Shown: in pieces, positions 41,070 through 51,584 of the stretch
Layout: the number at the start of each line of letters is the position of its first letter
Position numbering within the stretch: the first letter of the stretch is position 1
Source of the DNA: Linderina pennispora
Lineage: Eukaryota; Kickxellomycota; Kickxellomycetes; Kickxellales; Kickxellaceae
Reading direction: 5' to 3'
Length of the DNA: 64,000 nucleotides
Assembly: GCF_002104995.1 (NCBI RefSeq)
Contig: NW_024468254.1
Coordinates: forward strand, 930,001-994,000
Position numbers and translations under genes: made by a program
The notes under the pieces: generated by a model
The model's database searches: none
What the model was told of the DNA's origin: nothing
The model's input: the letters and a program-made list of their open reading frames with translations, nothing else

Positions 41070-41954
41070 CCGGCCCACGCCGAGCCGGGTCTAGCGAGTC
41101 TAATTAGTTCCCTTCCTTGTTGTAACGGTAAATAGGTTATGAACGTCCAGCAGCTTCACAGCCAGTGAAGGTTATAGTGATAAGCTAAAGGTCTACGAGT
41201 CTTGCGCTTACTCAAGGTCTGCTCTATGCAGAAAGCCTGCAGAACAGCTTGTTACGAAGAAATTGTTTATTCTCTAAAGCAGCCTGAATTTAGGAGCATT
41301 ACGCTGGAAAATGCTGCAGCTCCTGGTATGACTATCGTTGCCGCGCACAGACGGCGGTCTAATCGGCAAACCCTACAAAAACACAAGCGAGAATGCCATG
41401 CCATGAGAAATGCCACCCCTTATCTCTGTTGATATCGCGGCACCCGCCATGAACTCAGGAAACAAAGGCAGTGCGTGCAGTCGCTATGACAGATTCCTCC
41501 TTCTCGGCTGGTCTAGTGCTCACAATATCAGCGGAACACATGTAGTTGATTCCAAGTGGTCTAGAATAATCTTCAGGCGTAGCCTCAAACGTGGCATTAA
41601 CTCTTGCCCGTATCTTCAGAGATCGACTGTCGCGTGCTTTGCCCACAGACACTGCGGGCCTTTGCTCGATGTTTCCGTTGGCTCAGCGCCAGAGCTACTC
41701 TTGCTGTCGGCCGGTGCGATGGCTGACGTGGCATTGCCATGTTGTGCATCATCGGCCGTGCAACGCTGGTTGTGCATTTATTTATTTATTTTTTTGTTGC
41801 GGCTGCAAATAGTGCAAAAAGGAAAGCAAGCGCTGCTATGGATGGCAAAGCAGCATCTTGAAAGAGCAACATAAATATACCGGCGTTTGCTATATGGTAA
41901 TGTGGGGGTTATATGTGAAGGGGGCAAGAAAATACATGTGGGAATGGGGGTGAG
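41070..41954. other. Intergenic, no gene seen
   Basis: 0.9 kb between the convergent C2H2 and R3H-like genes. Contains an ATTT-repeat/T-rich run near 41775. Open frames are short. Confidence 0.5.
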
Positions 41955-42719
41955 TTACTGACTGTACAAAAACTGAGCAAAGGTTGCATCGGGGGCAATA
42001 ACCGGCTCGCCGTCCTTGAAGAAATGCGGATGGCAGATATGCAGCACACTGGCGCCGTCCTCAGCGGTCTCGCTGAACGACACCAGGCCGTAGTACCGGC
42101 ACATGGTGTGGACAATCAGGCGGGCAAAGCTATCAGGGATCCTCCACTGGGCAACCAAGCTGTGCCTGACGCCTGCCGCAATAGCCGGCGACGGACGTGC
42201 CGCTCCCTGCCGCTGCGCAGCCACCAGCGCCTGATTCAGCACCACGATATCGTCGTCCTCGAGCAGCAGGTCACGGCCAACTGGAGTGAACATCGCCTCT
42301 TCCTGGTCAATAACCTGCCAGTCGTCCGGGCACTCGTCGTCGGGCCTTTCCTGCGCAGCGTCCAGCGCCAGGAATGCGCGCAGACGGTCCTCGTAGTGCG
42401 TTACGAGGCCGGCGGGTGTGTGCGCACGCTTCATTAGCCGCCGCAGCCCGCCGATGGCTGGCGAATTGGGCGTGCGTGCCTGGCCCCCGGCCTTTGGCGG
42501 CGTGCCAGGGACCTTGAGGCCGCTGGCCTTGGCGTCGCTGACAAGCGTGAACTCGCACTGCTTGGCCATGGCGTCGTTTTGCAGGATCGACGAGACCAGT
42601 GGGTGCTTGAAATGGAAGCCCGATGGGGTGGTGAATGCGGCGGAAACCTCGGCCGGTGGGTTGGCTGATTCGCTGCCGTCGTCGGCAGCGGTATCTAGCG
42701 GAGAAGTGTGCGGGAGCAT
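41955..42719 (-). CDS. R3H-like domain protein, unknown role
   Basis: 254 residues from ATG 42719. The C-terminal ~70 residues contain PDSFARLIVHTMCRYYGLVS followed by FSETAEDGASVLHICHP. This resembles the R..H..C..YGL.S.S pattern of R3H domains (single-stranded nucleic acid binding), as in R3HDM4-like proteins. N-terminal part: FTTPSGFHFKHPLVSSI, a PNSPAIGGLRRLMKRAHTP basic stretch, and an acidic middle (ERPDDECPDDWQVIDQEEAM). The start is tentative: a branch-like ACTAAAC and an acceptor (CCGCTAG) just inside the first exon could mean an upstream exon. Function not assigned. Confidence 0.6.
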   Translation of the reverse strand: MLPHTSPLDTAADDGSESANPPAEVSAAFTTPSGFHFKHPLVSSILQNDAMAKQCEFTLVSDAKASGLKVPGTPPKAGGQARTPNSPAIGGLRRLMKRAHTPAGLVTHYEDRLRAFLALDAAQERPDDECPDDWQVIDQEEAMFTPVGRDLLLEDDDIVVLNQALVAAQRQGAARPSPAIAAGVRHSLVAQWRIPDSFARLIVHTMCRYYGLVSFSETAEDGASVLHICHPHFFKDGEPVIAPDATFAQFLYSQ

Positions 42720-43062
42720 TAGATGGGTTTAGTAATGTGCAAGTATCAATGAAGGGCAGTACTGGGTTTAAAAATGCGACTAAAGGAAGCGTGAGTGAGA
42801 CGTAGTTGTTGCCCTGTAGATATGTCCCGAAATGCAGAGGTGACGACAGCAGGTGAGAAAATTGCGGCTGGCCAATGCAGCTCTGTTTTGTGGAATAGGC
42901 CACAGCAAAGCCATGATGGGCCTCGCCACCACCACATATTGGCAAGGAAAGTAGTAAAGCGACCCCCCGGCATCCACCATTATCATCATGACGAGCTCAG
43001 AGCGGGCAGTGCACAAAGGTGCACACACTATGTCTCACTGAAGCACGTTAGGCGAAAGCCTG

Positions 43063-43354
43063 TCATGTCCCCGCGCCTCTCTGCAGCTTCACAGTGCGGG
43101 CTGCACAATTGGAAGAACAATGAAAAGGCTCTATGTCGGCATGCAGCCAATTCGCAATAGATATAAACTCGCTTACCATTGCTCGCAGGGGCTGCAACGT
43201 CAGAGCCGATGCCTGCCGCAGCAAGCCGGCTCGTGCGGCTCGGCTGCAGGTGGGCTCCAGGGCGGGGCGAGCCGAGCAGTGACGTCGGGCGGCGCGCACT
43301 AGCGCCGTGGTTGGCGCCGACGACACCCATACCGAAAGCTGCGGAGATAGCCAT
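43063..43354 (-). CDS. Small spliced candidate gene, unknown
   Basis: Exons 43354..43177 and 43100..43063 (76-nt intron, GTAAGC...GTGCAG, phase 1) give 71 residues: MAISAAFGMGVVGANHGASA, an Arg/Ser/Pro-rich middle, and a short basic end. TATATAAG lies ~20 nt upstream of the ATG (minus strand), in a pyrimidine-rich leader. The Ala/Arg/Ser composition without acidic residues could be a mitochondrial presequence. No family recognised; the gene may continue or be non-coding. Confidence 0.3.
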
Positions 43355-44189
43355 TGTCTGCAAAAGGTTGGTATATAAGGAATTGGGTAAGGCAAGTTTG
43401 GAGTTCAAGCTGGAGGCAAAAAAGGCGAGAAGCGAGAAGAAGCTAGCGAAGAAATAATGGCGTCCAATAAAGGCTGCGTTCAGAAAGTAGGCTATTGAAG
43501 TAATTGCTAAGAGTTTGTCCCTTCGTGACCTTTGGGAAACGCCGTACACGACCGCAGCGCCCAGCCAGGCCATTTATATGAGAAAGGGCAGGAAAAGGCG
43601 CCGCTGTTCTTGGGAAACCAGAATTCTACATCGTTGGATGACCTCACTCGCTTCCTCTGCCCCTGCTCCTAGCCAAGGCTAATCCCTCCGCCAGATGTGC
43701 TGCTGCGACGCGAGTGCTGCGAGCTTGCTTGCTATGCGGCCCTCTGCACTGCCAGGCCAGCCACGTGGGGATGCAACCACAACAATTTACCACTTACGTC
43801 GCACTTCACAGGCAAGCACGGCCAGGGGTGAAGCCCGCAATCACCGGCATGTGCACATTCGATGACTGGACCAGCTGATTTGCCCGCGATAGCAGCAAAA
43901 AAAGCGGCGGGAGGGCGTGCGAGCCAAACAGTATCCCAGCCAAAGAACCATGGCGGATTCGCGCTATGACGCTTGGGAAGAAACAGGGTTCGGCCACCCT
44001 CCCCCGGCCGCACCCGCCAATAAGCGCATATTGCGGCTCTGCATACCGCCGGACTCAGGGATGGGCGACCAGGAGATCTGGAAGGGCTGGCGCGTGCCTC
44101 ACGCCGTACCACGGACAGCATGTGGGCCGGCCTGGCGGTGGGCGGGATGCCGAGCGCGACATGCACTTGCAGCAGGCGCCTGCCCTGAA
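43355..44189. other. Intergenic, possible short ORF
   Basis: 0.8 kb. An 84-codon frame at 43950..44204 on the plus strand starts in good context (ACCATGG) and begins MADSRYDAWEETGFGHPP, but its second half is compositionally random and overlaps the 3' end of the next gene. Not accepted as a gene without expression data. Confidence 0.35.
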
Positions 44190-44920
44190 TTATCCGGCCA
44201 ATAAGTTGCTTGGCTCAGTGCATTCCTGGGCCTCTGCCTGCATGAGCTCAAAGCGCTGGCGCTGCTCATCCTCCCACATCTGCTGGCCGTGCACGAACCA
44301 GTCGGGCAAGTCGCTGGGCAGCGTCACCAGGTCGGTGTCGAACAGCTCAATGAACAGCTCCTGCGCATACTTGCCTTTCCCGCCAGCAAAGCTTCGGTAC
44401 TACCGATGTGACAGATAAAGAAGCGCACGTGGCAGGGGGCGAACCCGCCTCATTAATACAACGCAGACAATTCCCAGCGACCATACAGTTGCCAATTCGC
44501 GCCTCTTACCTCGTAGACAATCGAGTTGAAGTTCCAGTGCTGCAGCTTGCGCAGGCAGCCGACCAGCGTCCCGGTTTCCCTGACCCCCGAGGAGCACACG
44601 ATAAGCAGCGGGTGGGTTTTTTTGTCCAGCACGCTCTGCAGGGCCTCCTTGATCAGCTCCTCGCTGACGGGTTTCCATCCCAGGTTCGATTGCCACCTGG
44701 TCATTCCCAGATGCAGCTTTTGGATACCGCGCCGCCGGACGTACTGCGCAAACAGCCGCGATGGGCCCTCGACCGACAGAATAACGACTGTCTTCAGATT
44801 CAGCGTGTCCAGGTACTTTATCTGGTTCTGCGTCAGCACCCCGCTGCAGCGGTACACGCTGTCCTCGACGATTGCGAAGGCCTCGGGCACCTCGACAAAG
44901 TATTCGGGGTATTCTTTCAT
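44190..44920 (-). CDS. OCA/Siw14-family phosphatase-like protein with degenerate active site
   Basis: Exons 44920..44510 and 44399..44190 (110-nt intron, GTAAGA...GGTAG, phase 0), 206 residues. Family blocks: YRCSGVLTQNQIKYLDTLNL, TVVILSVEGPSRL, IKEALQSVLDKKTHPLLIVC, GTLVGCLRKLQHWNFNSIVY, then across the splice IVYE/YRSFAGGKGKYAQELFIE. Siw14/Oca proteins are atypical dual-specificity phosphatases; Siw14 hydrolyses inositol pyrophosphates. Here the active-site motif HCxxGxxR reads VCSSGVRE: C109 is kept but the position six residues later is E115 and the preceding His is Val. It therefore looks like the catalytically degenerate Oca members (for example Oca4-type). Confidence 0.85.
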
Positions 44921-45157
44921 GCGGAAAGGTGGTATGTGTGGATGTGCAGAGTCAGATGAAAGATTGGGAAAGCCAGCCAAATTTGTCAACCGCTTCTAAA
45001 TTTGTACCAGCAGACTGAAGGCGCTAGTTTTATGGTTGTGCGAGCACGCCCAAGCTGGCGGCCAGGTAGATTGCATCCTTTTAAAATAAAGGACATGAGA
45101 GTACATAAGCAAAAGAGCTAGTATTTTATGTTTCTGCGACAGGCTCTCGCCGCCAGC

Positions 45158-46606
45158 TCAGATCTTCCTCAGCTGCCACAGGCCATAGGCGGTGCCAGGG
45201 TTCGACTGCCACAGGCGCACGGTTCCGTCCTCGGACCCCGTCGCATAGATCTCGCCATCGGGGCTGAAGCAGGCGTCATGGACCGGCCCATGATGGCCCT
45301 TGTGCGTCTCCAGCTGCTTCTCGGTCGCAAAATCGTAGCTGCGGATCAGCAAGTCTGACTTTCCGCCCGTGACGATCCGCGTGCGTTGCGGGTTGACAGC
45401 CGCGGTTGATACGTCATAGTCCACCGTGATGTCCTTGACCACTTTGAGCGAGTCGACGTCCCATGCCAGGATGCGCTTGCCAGCAGCGCACGACAGCAGC
45501 TTTCCGTCGCCAGTCAGTGAGATGTTGGCGATGGCGTCGGGCACATCGATGGTCCTGACTACTGCTGAGGACCGCAGATCGATGAACTGCACATGCCGGT
45601 CGTCGGCACTGACAGCCATGCTGTGGTTCTTGGCCCACCGCACACTGCGCACCGCCGACTCGTGCGATGCCACGACGGTCGGGGAGTCGGGCCGTGCGAG
45701 GTCAAAGAGCCGCACCTGCTTGTCCTGCCCGCCGGTCACCACCGTGTTGCCGGCGTCCACGAAATCGGCGCTCTTCACAATGTGGTTGTGCGCCAGAGAC
45801 ACGATCTCCTCGCCGGTGAATGCATTCCAGACCTTGCTACAAAGCGGGGGGGGATCTCGCTGGTTAGCTGTGACAGTGTTTGAGTGGCGTCGCCTTTTGT
45901 TGTTGTGGCAAACGCTATTGTTCCGCATCAACAAAACAGAGGTCAGCGGCAGGCAGCTATCCTCTTCCCTCGGTGAGTGCGAGGGATTGAATAGCACCAA
46001 GTGACAGCATCCGCAACCGAATGCCACGAACACACGGTTGCCCCTATATCCCAGCTAGATACTGAGGCTGTCCAGGAGCCTAAGATGCCAAAAGGGTGGC
46101 GCCTCAAGCATGTTTGGGGGGAATATGCTTCACGCTGAATATAATGGATCGGGCTGTGGTCTGCATTCGCTCCCGCATCCACGCTGGCCCAGAAGTGCTG
46201 GCGATTGAGTGTACTTACGAGGTGTAGTCGGCGGACGCAGTGACAGCGCGCGACGTGTCAGCGTTCAGCATTGCGCTCCATACGGCGCCCTTGTGCCCGA
46301 CAAACGTGCCGAGCCAGTCGCCAGTCGCTCCATCGCGCAAGATCGGCTTGCCATCTATGCGTGCACCATGGGGAATATGCGGTTGTTACTTTGTCTCATG
46401 TGAATATGCGGGCCGAAATGAGCTGCGGCAGTCTCTCTCCTCGGTCAGCCAGGCACAAGCCGGCTTGCCTTACCTTTGCAAGCGCTGATAAGCATGTAGT
46501 GGTTTCCAGGAATGATATCCGAGAAGCTCAGCTGGACCACGGGCCGGGTGTGGCCAGAGCACGTCAGAGGGATCTGTTGTGTAGAGAGCGCAGTAGCAGA
46601 CGGCAT
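45158..46606 (-). CDS. WD40 protein STRAP/Unrip homologue
   Basis: Three exons: 46606..46474, 46354..46219 and 45836..45158; introns 119 and 382 nt; phases 1 and 2; 315 residues. Signature parts: [94 protein letters not shown], ending [20 protein letters not shown] and [11 protein letters not shown]. These match human STRAP closely in order. STRAP is a seven-blade WD40 adaptor linked to SMN/Gemin complexes, translation and TGF-beta signalling in animals. The fungal role is less defined. The second intron is unusually long for this window. Confidence 0.92.
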
Positions 46607-47017
46607 GGTTGGGGTGAGGGCAGTAGCAATGGTGGTGTCGGTGGCCAATATGTGTGGAAAAGGTATTGCTGGAATAATAGTGTGAATGTTTGGTCGTTAG
46701 AGAAAAAAGTAAATGAATAAAGTCGTTCAAAGCCAAAAGAGAGAAATAGAAAGTGAAGTTATGCCTAAATGAAGAGGAGACGTCAAAATGACTCTAAAAA
46801 GGAAGAGGGGAATTGGCAAGGCGGACAGAAAGAGAAGAGAAGACGCAACTATGCCAAAAAAAAATTTTCCAGAGAAGGGCGCGCACTTGCGCCTTTGCCC
46901 AGGGATTTCTTTGGAGGATTTGCCAGGAAAAACTTTTTCGTCCTCTTTCCACGGCCCGCTGTGGTTGCCCAGATGTGAGCGAGACCGGGATGCAAATAGA
47001 GCGGGCGCTCTTGTCAA
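46607..47017. other. STRAP upstream region
   Basis: 411 nt between the STRAP start and the ARP6 stop. Purine-rich on the plus strand, i.e. pyrimidine-rich in the STRAP transcript direction, as expected for a fungal leader. Confidence 0.4.
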
Positions 47018-48253
47018 TTAATCGAAGCCTTCGAAATGGGCAACAGCGCGATCAGGGCCAATCTCCTCGTACTGCTCGCGGGTCAATCGCCAATCGCCAC
47101 GACCCGCCGCCGCTGCAGTTCCCCGCGCCAGGGCCCGTCCGCCCTGCCACGCCTGCAGCGCCGGGTGCTGTGGAGCCGTCACCTGGACCCGGCACGGAGC
47201 CAGTGCCTGGACCTCGCTCTGCAGCCGCTGCTCCAGCCCCGGCAGCGCTGCAGTGCCACCCACCAGCAGAATGTTCGACAGCAGGACGCCACGCGTCGCC
47301 TCTGGGCAGGCATTGACCGCCTGGATGACTGTCTCGTGAAGCCCGCCCTGCTCAAGCCCAATGTCCGCCGGATGGAAGAGCGCTTCAGGAATGGCGAACC
47401 GCTCGTTGCACAGCGGAAGGATCTGCGTGTCGCTCATGAGCTGCTCGACGTCGCCGCCCCGGCCCCTGATGAACCCTTGCTTCGAGTGTGTAAAGTCGGG
47501 GAGCACGTACTCCAGACCCAGCGGGTTGCTGCGCACTCCGCGTCCACCACTGCACCCGCGCGCCGTCTCCAGGTCGCGGTAGAAATCCTGCGACACAAAG
47601 CAGCACTTCTCTTTGACTGCGTTCATGATGTACGTCTCATCCATCATGTCCCAGTACCGGAACGACACGGTTTCTTTCAGGTAGTTTGTCAGGATGCGCC
47701 CGCCAATGTCTAGCCGCCGCACCCCTGCCGATACTTGCTTCCCGTTGACATACGGGACCACATATGTGAATGCATGGCCGACATCAACTACCAGCACGCA
47801 GTCCGGCTCCTTGGTGTCGCCATAAATGACATCGGCTGCCCCAATGGTGGCCAGCTTGGTCGCTGTGGTGCGGATCAGTGACGGAAACCGGTACTCCTCG
47901 AACAGGATCTCGTCCATGGTCCGCTGGATTGGCCGGAAATTGAACACAGGTTCGGTGACTATCAGGTCGGTGTCTGTCGGTGTACACCCGATCACATCGT
48001 TGCTGAATATGCGGTCCCACACGGCAATCTCAGCGTCCCATCGCACTAGGTACCCGCGCTCAAACGGCGAGCGGTAGTACAGTCCCGACAGGTCTGAGCT
48101 CTTGTCGATTAGATCGGCCACGTAGACTCGCTTTGTTCGCTTCGTCCGTGTCACTGTGTTTGGAATCACTCGCGGGCCAGCATCGCTGTCGCTACTAGCA
48201 TATCCGCCCTTTATGGCATGCGACCCGTTGTCAAGCACCAGTGTCCGTCTCAT
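47018..48253 (-). CDS. ARP6: Actin-related protein 6 (SWR1 complex)
   Basis: 411 residues, single exon, normal length. Actin-fold landmarks: TLVLDNGSHAIKGGYAS at the N-terminus (phosphate loop 1), VLVVDVGHAFTYVVPYVNGK (phosphate loop 2), and NILLVGGTAALPGLEQRL (adenosine motif). Arp6-specific blocks: PFERGYLVRWDAEIAVWDRI, TEPVFNFRPIQRTMDEILFE, MDETYIMNAVKEKCCFVSQD, LEYVLPDFTHSKQGF and LTREQYEEIGPDR. Arp6 is a subunit of the SWR1 remodeller that deposits H2A.Z. A Gly/Arg insertion (TARGCSGGRGVRSNP) precedes LEYVLPDF. Confidence 0.95.
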   Translation of the reverse strand: MRRTLVLDNGSHAIKGGYASSDSDAGPRVIPNTVTRTKRTKRVYVADLIDKSSDLSGLYYRSPFERGYLVRWDAEIAVWDRIFSNDVIGCTPTDTDLIVTEPVFNFRPIQRTMDEILFEEYRFPSLIRTTATKLATIGAADVIYGDTKEPDCVLVVDVGHAFTYVVPYVNGKQVSAGVRRLDIGGRILTNYLKETVSFRYWDMMDETYIMNAVKEKCCFVSQDFYRDLETARGCSGGRGVRSNPLGLEYVLPDFTHSKQGFIRGRGGDVEQLMSDTQILPLCNERFAIPEALFHPADIGLEQGGLHETVIQAVNACPEATRGVLLSNILLVGGTAALPGLEQRLQSEVQALAPCRVQVTAPQHPALQAWQGGRALARGTAAAAGRGDWRLTREQYEEIGPDRAVAHFEGFD

Positions 48254-48398
48254 ACGTCAGAATAAACAGTGTAAACTATACAGACAGGCGACGATATTAC
48301 ATGACATCAAAAAAAAACTGTTGGTTTCTGGAAATTATAGCGTGTACCATTAATACGACTGATCCGAAAAAGGAGAAAATGGGCTACGATGGCGGGAT

Positions 48399-49271
48399 TC
48401 AGTCAAGCATATCTGATGCAGCCGACAGTGTCGAGCTGAGCTCCAGAAAGTTGAATGTGGACATGTCCTTGACCTGCTTCTCCCACAGACCGTCAACAAT
48501 CATAGACTGGTGCCTTCTGTTGCAGGCTACAGCGAGGTATCGAAGATGGCACTTGCGCTTTTTGCTCCCTTCGCTCGAAAATGTAACGCACAAATTCATA
48601 AGCTCACTGTAGTCCTCAGCACAGGTGGCACTCACCCTCTCCTCATATAGCTTAATCGCAGCGACCGGGCAGCGGAAAGCTGCGTCAAACTTTCCCTTGG
48701 CCCTGTTCCAGCTAATAACCGTCGCAAGCTCGATTAGAATGAAGTACTTGATCAGGGGCGGAACGCAATGGTATAAAAATGTGCGCCAGCGATCGTGCTC
48801 TGAGAGCATCTCATCCAGACTCATCGGCAAGAAGCGCTCAATATACCCCGACGGATCCATGGCAAATTTCACCAGGTCAAAGGACTGTTTCTTGATCATG
48901 AGGAAATCGCAGTCCTCACGGATATCAGCCATTGCCTTTGAGTTCACCGTCGGAATCGAGATGGCTGAGGCGAACAGGTCAATGATTCTCGCCAGCTCGT
49001 CGGTGATGCGCTGAGCTGATGCGTCAACGTTGCTGATGGAGTTGCTGATCTCGTCCATGCCTCTGCTGATGGACTCTGTCATTTCTTTTGACAGCCGTCC
49101 TCTTGTCTTCTCCTCCACAAACTGGTTCATGATTTCGCGGTGGACGTGCGGCAGAAAATCCTGGCGATACTTGTCCAACGAGTGCCTTGTGTTGAGCAAA
49201 TGCCTCAGATATTTGATGGTGATGTTGTCTTTAACTGCACTGCTCCTGGCAACCGAAGATGGGGGCATCAT
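48399..49271 (-). CDS. Conserved-looking orphan protein, 290 residues
   Basis: Single exon, start at 49271 or the next codon. Composition is that of a globular, largely helical protein: NITIKYLRHLLNTRHSLDKY, HREIMNQFVEEKTRGRLSKE, DEISNSISNVDASAQRITDE, FLYHCVPPLIKYFILIELAT. Six cysteines are spread through the C-terminal half. No signal peptide; one moderately hydrophobic stretch (LIKYFILIELATVI). No family recognised. 145 nt downstream of the ARP6 start, with the same orientation. Confidence 0.7.
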   Translation of the reverse strand: MMPPSSVARSSAVKDNITIKYLRHLLNTRHSLDKYRQDFLPHVHREIMNQFVEEKTRGRLSKEMTESISRGMDEISNSISNVDASAQRITDELARIIDLFASAISIPTVNSKAMADIREDCDFLMIKKQSFDLVKFAMDPSGYIERFLPMSLDEMLSEHDRWRTFLYHCVPPLIKYFILIELATVISWNRAKGKFDAAFRCPVAAIKLYEERVSATCAEDYSELMNLCVTFSSEGSKKRKCHLRYLAVACNRRHQSMIVDGLWEKQVKDMSTFNFLELSSTLSAASDMLD

Positions 49272-49634
49272 GTCTGTAGTGGGTTGGAATAGTGTGTAAA
49301 TGGGGCTGTTCAGAGTAGACTGAGTGCCACGATGCCCTCATCTTATTGTATTTGCAAACATGATACAAGATGGATGAGAAGTACATGGACAGCATCACCA
49401 ATCGATGCGATTCACATATCATATCCGATGTAGCCAGCAACAGCGTTATCAGCAGTTGCTAGCATGTATTTGAGACCCAGCTAAGTGGCTGTAGTGCTCA
49501 GTACACTAAAAATCCATATCTTGTGGGTGGCATTCATTTTAAACAAGTTCTACCTAGGGGTTGAATATTTAAATAATACTATCGATTAGATATCTGGAAG
49601 AGGTAGTTTAAACGAAATTGGCTAGTATCAGCAT
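49272..49634. other. Intergenic, AT-rich, no gene seen
   Basis: 363 nt, AT-rich towards the fungalysin stop codon. Nothing recognisable. Confidence 0.5.
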
Positions 49635-51584
49635 TCAGCATCCACTCGGGAGAGTAAAATCCTCTTTATAGGTAGCACCGTTCCCACCAGATGCATGGTA
49701 GCCGAGTCCACGCTTAGCAAAGCCCTTCCAAACCGCACACATGTTCTTGCCACCGGTCAGGTTCTTCTCGGCCTGAATTATCGCGTTGCGCGCATCAATG
49801 AAAGTTGGGCTGCAGGGCTGCAGCTTCATGCCATCCAGGAGAATCTGGAGCGCAACCGAGTTGCCTTTGCTCAGATCGTGCGAGAACAGGTCCTCGGCAA
49901 TGCCGTTCGCGTCGATAAGATTCCAGATGACCTCGTAGAGCATCTCAGCCCACACTTCCCCGATAGCGTGCACCTCCTGGTAGTCTGGATCATTGAGCAT
50001 GTTAAATGTGTTGGGGTTTGTGCTGGTCGAGGTCGAGTACGGGTAGTTCCGGATGCCTTTGCCGTACACATATTCGCCCATCAGCATGTCAAGCGAGCGA
50101 GTGTGTCCAGGCTTGATGCGGAGCAGCAGAGCCACAGTGTCGCTCCACCCCTCACCCATTCCTCCGGGCTCTCCCCAGCCGAGGCAGTCGGTGTTGGATG
50201 GGCCACCCGTTAGGCGATTTGAGATGCCGTGGGTGAACTCGTGCGCAACGATGTCCTGCTCTAGATCGCCATCGCGCTCAGGCGTGGTTTCTGTCCACAC
50301 GTACATGCGCATCTGAGGGCGCTCGCCATCTGGGGGTGTAGCAAAATTGGCATTGTCGACACCCGACCCATCCTGGGCATTCGCAATGACGCCGTCGCCG
50401 CTGGCCCCCTGACCGCTGAAGTTGACATCCTGGAAATTTCCCGCTGCCTCATCGAATCCATACAGGTACGCCAGGTCGTGCATGGTGTTGACTGAATAGA
50501 ACAGCTGCGTGATTGCCGAATCGACATAGCTGGAGGGCTGCTGGCTCAGGTCAAGTGGGAAATCGAAGCTGTTGTTGGGCGCACTAGGGCGGTGGTTGTT
50601 CTTCCACGTGCTGCCGCCAGTGGGGTTGTTCTGTGCCCAGACATTGTTGCCAACTGTTGTGCCACCAGTCACCCACCCCTTGGGACTAGCAACAGAGTTG
50701 GCTGGGTTGGTTACCACACATCGATCTCCGTCGGCTGGGGTGTTGATGTTGCGCGGGTAGACATTGAAGGACTCCAGGCTAGCAACCCAGTCGTTGATTG
50801 CTTCGACCTTGCCCGTAGCTGCGTTGACGTGTGCGCTCCACCAGTGATTGGGCTGCTCCAAGACAATATGCCATGTGTTTGTGAGCGTGCCGTCAGGGCT
50901 CTGGATCATCGACCGGGATGCAGTAGACGTGCCTGTGGAAGAAACCGAGCTGGGCATCTGGCTGATGACATAGCCTGATCCGCCCTGCACTAGACTGGAC
51001 GATGCAGCAATCGATAGCTTCCCCAGATCGGTGTCGCTGATCGATGTCTTGATGTAGTCGGCTAGTCCCTTCAATGCGGTCTTAAGCGTGGCAGTTTCCG
51101 AGGCGCGCGCAGCAAGCGATCCTGCACTGCGTCTGGACATTAATTTTCCATCGTCTGCCGCAAACGACTGCCCAGAAGAGATGACACGCCCTTGAGAATC
51201 CATGTTGACATTGGCCAGTCCGTTTGCTACAGGTGCGCCGCCAATGACCTGGCGCAGGTAGACATGGGTTATTCCGGTAGACCCATCGGTGTAGGCATCG
51301 GTGATGCTCATTGAGGAAGTGCGGATGTTGTGTTTCTGGGCTAGGTACTCCGTGGCAATGGTCACCTTGGACTTGAGGTCGCTATTCAGGCTTCCGATAT
51401 TGGCAGATGATGAACCCGATGAACTGACTTGGACAGGGTTGCTGTAGACGGTGAATGTTGGCCTGCCGCTGAGCGATGGTGCAAAGAGCTGGATGCCTGA
51501 GTGTCCACCAGCTGCAACTGAGATGGCTGCCGGTGCCATGGCCAGGGCCAGGGCCAGGATGGATGATATAGAGAGTTGAACCAT
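49635..51584 (-). CDS. Fungalysin, secreted M36 metallopeptidase
   Basis: 649 residues from ATG 51584 (frame open upstream). Signal peptide: VQLSISSILALALAMAPAAI. An FTP-type propeptide region follows (TIATEYLAQKHNIRTSSMSI; GITHVYLRQVIGGAPVANGL). Catalytic domain: HEFTH with zinc ligands H448 and H452 and base E449, inside DIVAHEFTHGISNRLTGGPS; the downstream GMGEGWSD supplies the third zinc ligand Glu. NSFDFPLDLSQQPSSYVDSA and a Cys near each end of the mature part (CLGWGEPGG, CAVWKGF) fit the family. Secreted and self-processed; degrades extracellular protein such as elastin or keratin. No introns, unlike many ascomycete fungalysins. Confidence 0.95.
   Translation of the reverse strand: MVQLSISSILALALAMAPAAISVAAGGHSGIQLFAPSLSGRPTFTVYSNPVQVSSSGSSSANIGSLNSDLKSKVTIATEYLAQKHNIRTSSMSITDAYTDGSTGITHVYLRQVIGGAPVANGLANVNMDSQGRVISSGQSFAADDGKLMSRRSAGSLAARASETATLKTALKGLADYIKTSISDTDLGKLSIAASSSLVQGGSGYVISQMPSSVSSTGTSTASRSMIQSPDGTLTNTWHIVLEQPNHWWSAHVNAATGKVEAINDWVASLESFNVYPRNINTPADGDRCVVTNPANSVASPKGWVTGGTTVGNNVWAQNNPTGGSTWKNNHRPSAPNNSFDFPLDLSQQPSSYVDSAITQLFYSVNTMHDLAYLYGFDEAAGNFQDVNFSGQGASGDGVIANAQDGSGVDNANFATPPDGERPQMRMYVWTETTPERDGDLEQDIVAHEFTHGISNRLTGGPSNTDCLGWGEPGGMGEGWSDTVALLLRIKPGHTRSLDMLMGEYVYGKGIRNYPYSTSTSTNPNTFNMLNDPDYQEVHAIGEVWAEMLYEVIWNLIDANGIAEDLFSHDLSKGNSVALQILLDGMKLQPCSPTFIDARNAIIQAEKNLTGGKNMCAVWKGFAKRGLGYHASGGNGATYKEDFTLPSGC

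Noticed and set aside
43950-44204. 84-codon plus-strand frame starting MADSRYDAWEETG
   Set aside because: Good start context, but the second half is random-like and it overlaps the end of the OCA-type gene; no supporting evidence.
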